DNA of 7,180 nucleotides from the NCBI GenBank assembly GCA_937928175.1, contig CALFVP010000110.1:1-7180 (forward strand), in the 5' to 3' direction. The notes below the pieces were generated by a model. It was not told the origin of the DNA. It searched no databases and saw only the letters and a program-made list of their open reading frames with translations. Origin of the DNA: an uncultured bacterium (GTDB lineage: Bacteria > Spirochaetota > Brevinematia > DTOW01). Below, piece after piece: positions 5,691-7,180 of this stretch; the first letter of the stretch is position 1, and the number at the start of each line of letters is the position of its first letter. A program made the translations under genes and the position numbers.

Positions 5691-6228
5691 TTATAGTAAT
5701 TTTAACATTTTTTACAGTTTGAAGTACTTTTTTTAACTCATTCTTAACTTCTTCATTTTCAATTTTATCGATATCAAAACTTTCTTCAAACCTTTCAACA
5801 AACAAAATACCATCCAAATGATCTATTTCATGTTGAATAGCTTTAGCAAAATAACCATCTGCGTTAATAATATTCCTTCTACCATCTAAACTAGAATACT
5901 CAACAGAAATAGAATAATGTCTTAGAATAGGTAAATACAAACCAGGCACCGATAAACATCCTTCATCCTCAAGATAATACTTTTTAGACTTACTTTTTAC
6001 AACTGGATTTATCAAAACAGCTTTACCTTCATAACCAGCAGAAGAAACATCAACAACGGCAACTCTAAGAGGAACACCTATCTGATTAGCAGCAAGCCCA
6101 ACTCCTTTACTTTCTTTCATAATCTTAAACATCTCATCAACTAACTTTCTAAGATTATCATCGAAATCTCTAACCTCAATTGTAGGTCTATGAAGAATTT
6201 CATTACCATACTTCAATATTTCAAACAT
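5677..6228 (-). CDS. def: Peptide deformylase
   Basis: This 183-residue enzyme removes the formyl group from the initiator methionine of new proteins at the ribosome. The three family motifs are intact: GVGLAANQIG (residues 42-51), EGCLSVP (89-95, metal ligand Cys91) and QHEIDHLDG (132-140, ligands His133 and His137, catalytic Glu134). Length is normal for a bacterial enzyme. The frame is open upstream to 6285, but the ATG at 6226-6228 is chosen because GGGGAG (6233-6238) sits four bases before it and the protein then begins MFEILKYGNEILHRP, as in the family; the extra 19 residues would be unlike any deformylase. It lies 43 bases after sufD and overlaps or abuts trpC. No fmt gene, a common partner, is seen. 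Confidence 0.96.
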   Translation of the reverse strand: MFEILKYGNEILHRPTIEVRDFDDNLRKLVDEMFKIMKESKGVGLAANQIGVPLRVAVVDVSSAGYEGKAVLINPVVKSKSKKYYLEDEGCLSVPGLYLPILRHYSISVEYSSLDGRRNIINADGYFAKAIQHEIDHLDGILFVERFEESFDIDKIENEEVKNELKKVLQTVKNVKITINAST

Positions 6229-6232
6229 CAAA

Positions 6233-6238
6233 CTCCCC
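6233..6238 (-). promoter_or_regulatory. def: Ribosome binding site that fixes the def start
   Basis: GGGGAG on the minus strand lies four bases before the ATG at 6226-6228. The longer open frame starting at 6285 has no such site and would begin inside the 3' end of sufD, so this site supports the internal start. Confidence 0.7.
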
Positions 6239-6244
6239 GTAAAT

Positions 6245-6250
6245 ATTATA
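6245..6250 (-). promoter_or_regulatory. Possible -10 box of an internal promoter for def-trpC
   Basis: A perfect TATAAT lies on the minus strand in the 43-base gap between sufD and def. At the right distance upstream there is no good -35 box (AGATTT at 17 bases), and transcription would start almost at the ribosome binding site. It may be a weak internal promoter or a chance match in AT-rich DNA. Confidence 0.22.
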
Positions 6251-6271
6251 AAACAAAAAAATTCACGAAAT

Positions 6272-7180
6272 CTAACTAACTTCAACTATATCAAGTCCCT
6301 TACTAACAAGATGCTTTTTTATCTTCACCTTAAATTCATCATCACTAATTCTTCTTATAGCACCTTCAATAAACCCTTGCGCTATAGCTTTTTTTGCTTC
6401 TTCCTCTGAGAGTCCTCTAGACATCATGTAAAATAACTTTTCTTCATCAAACTGAGTAAGTGAAGCAGCATGACCAGACTTAACATCAAAAGAATCAATT
6501 TCAAGAGAAGGAATACTATCAGATTTACATTCTGGAGACAAATGCAAAGAATGCCCACCAAGAAAAGAATTTATTCTTTTGAGTTTCTTATCAACTTTCA
6601 GAACTCCATTAAAGTAAACTTTAGATTTATCATCTAGAATACCCTTAACGATAATATCGGCTCCTTGATTAGTACCCCTATGCCTTGCGTTTACAAGAAT
6701 ATCATACTTTTGATTGTCTTTTGTAAAATACAATCCTGTATACTTCAACTCAACATGTTCATTTTCCATAGAAATTCTATCATCAACTCTTTGATAAGCA
6801 GCTCCTAGCGATACATCGTTAAATTCAATATTGTTTTTACCGTTAGTTTTTAATTTTCTAGTAGCAAAATACTCCGAAAAAACATCAATATTCTGAAAAA
6901 CATTGTAAAACACATTTGAATTCTCGCCAATAACCATTTCAGAAATTTCAAAGAAAAATTTTCTATCAATATTATCAGAAAAAACATCTTCGTAAATGTT
7001 TAGATTAGTATCATTTCCAACATATACCATACTGTAAAAAGAACCTATAAAACTATTTTTTATCTTTTTTCTCACGTTCACTTTCAAATTTCCATAACCC
7101 TGAGGTATATAAATAAGAATACCAGCTTTCAAAAAAGATATACCGTAAGAAACAAAAATTGAATCGGAAGGCGATAAGAC
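6272..7180 (-). CDS. sufD: Fe-S cluster assembly protein SufD, N-terminal part beyond the window
   Basis: This is the C-terminal 302 residues of a SufB/SufD-family protein, part of the cytoplasmic SufBCD scaffold that builds iron-sulfur clusters. The frame stays open to the right edge; codons upstream of 7132 encode DSIFVSYGISFLKAGILIYIP, which fits the family strand usually ending in a DG-FLYVPKG-type motif. The TTG at 7130-7132 is therefore an internal leucine and not a start. The right-handed beta-helix core leads to the C-terminal signature ending DVKSGHAASLTQFDEEKLFYMMSRGLSEEEA, where His matches the conserved SufD histidine and the wording fits SufD better than SufB. The Cys found two residues before that His in E. 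coli SufD is Ser here. sufB and sufC are expected upstream, outside the window. It leads a run with def and trpC. Confidence 0.9.
   Translation of the reverse strand, partial: VLSPSDSIFVSYGISFLKAGILIYIPQGYGNLKVNVRKKIKNSFIGSFYSMVYVGNDTNLNIYEDVFSDNIDRKFFFEISEMVIGENSNVFYNVFQNIDVFSEYFATRKLKTNGKNNIEFNDVSLGAAYQRVDDRISMENEHVELKYTGLYFTKDNQKYDILVNARHRGTNQGADIIVKGILDDKSKVYFNGVLKVDKKLKRINSFLGGHSLHLSPECKSDSIPSLEIDSFDVKSGHAASLTQFDEEKLFYMMSRGLSEEEAKKAIAQGFIEGAIRRISDDEFKVKIKKHLVSKGLDIVEVS

Noticed and set aside
6229..6285. N-terminal hydrophobic extension of deformylase that might be a signal or membrane segment
   Set aside because: The 19 residues come from the stretch covering the end of sufD and the gap; the strong ribosome binding site supports the later ATG.

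Overview
The window is low-GC bacterial DNA (about 30% GC by eye) with dense, mostly minus-strand genes and heavy use of AGA and ATA codons. That codon habit is common in AT-rich bacteria, including thermophilic ones. The gene set includes SUF iron-sulfur assembly, a FliA/WhiG-type sigma factor, an isoaspartyl methyltransferase and CutA. It fits a free-living, probably motile bacterium. The sigma factor and its surroundings remind me of spirochaetes and relatives (for example Brevinematales-like lineages), but this is an impression and not a proof.

Left part (1-2345). A plus-strand gene enters from the left edge and ends in a C-terminal membrane anchor. It meets tail-to-tail a minus-strand pair: an exported two-domain protein resembling DUF6175 (1053-1916), followed by a membrane protein with a regular glycine zipper and a long acidic tail (288-1010). 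Diverging from the exported-protein gene is cutA (2031-2345). The 114-bp gap between them holds back-to-back TTGAAA-type promoters flanking an imperfect dyad.

Middle part (2341-4749). A short 16-bp tandem repeat carries the stop codons of both cutA and the convergent gene. Next is a compact minus-strand operon, read from right to left: FliA/WhiG-type sigma factor (GTG start), pcm, and an exported M23 metallopeptidase with all catalytic residues. pcm starts 4 bases after the sigma stop codon. The M23 gene overlaps pcm by 23 bases, and its ribosome binding site lies inside the conserved end of pcm. A good sigma-70-type promoter (TTGAAA-17-TTTAAT) sits just upstream of the sigma gene.

Right part (4866-7180). 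A second minus-strand run reads sufD (cut by the right edge), def, trpC. The real def start is internal to its longest open frame, fixed by a GGGGAG ribosome binding site. sufD has no true start in the window; its frame stays open to base 7180.

No tRNA, rRNA, CRISPR array, insertion sequence or phage gene was seen. No gene-free stretch exceeds about 120 bases. The core genes are ordinary. The least understood parts are the membrane/exported gene pair at 288-1916 and the partial gene at the left edge. I do not see a clear new defence or mobile system here.
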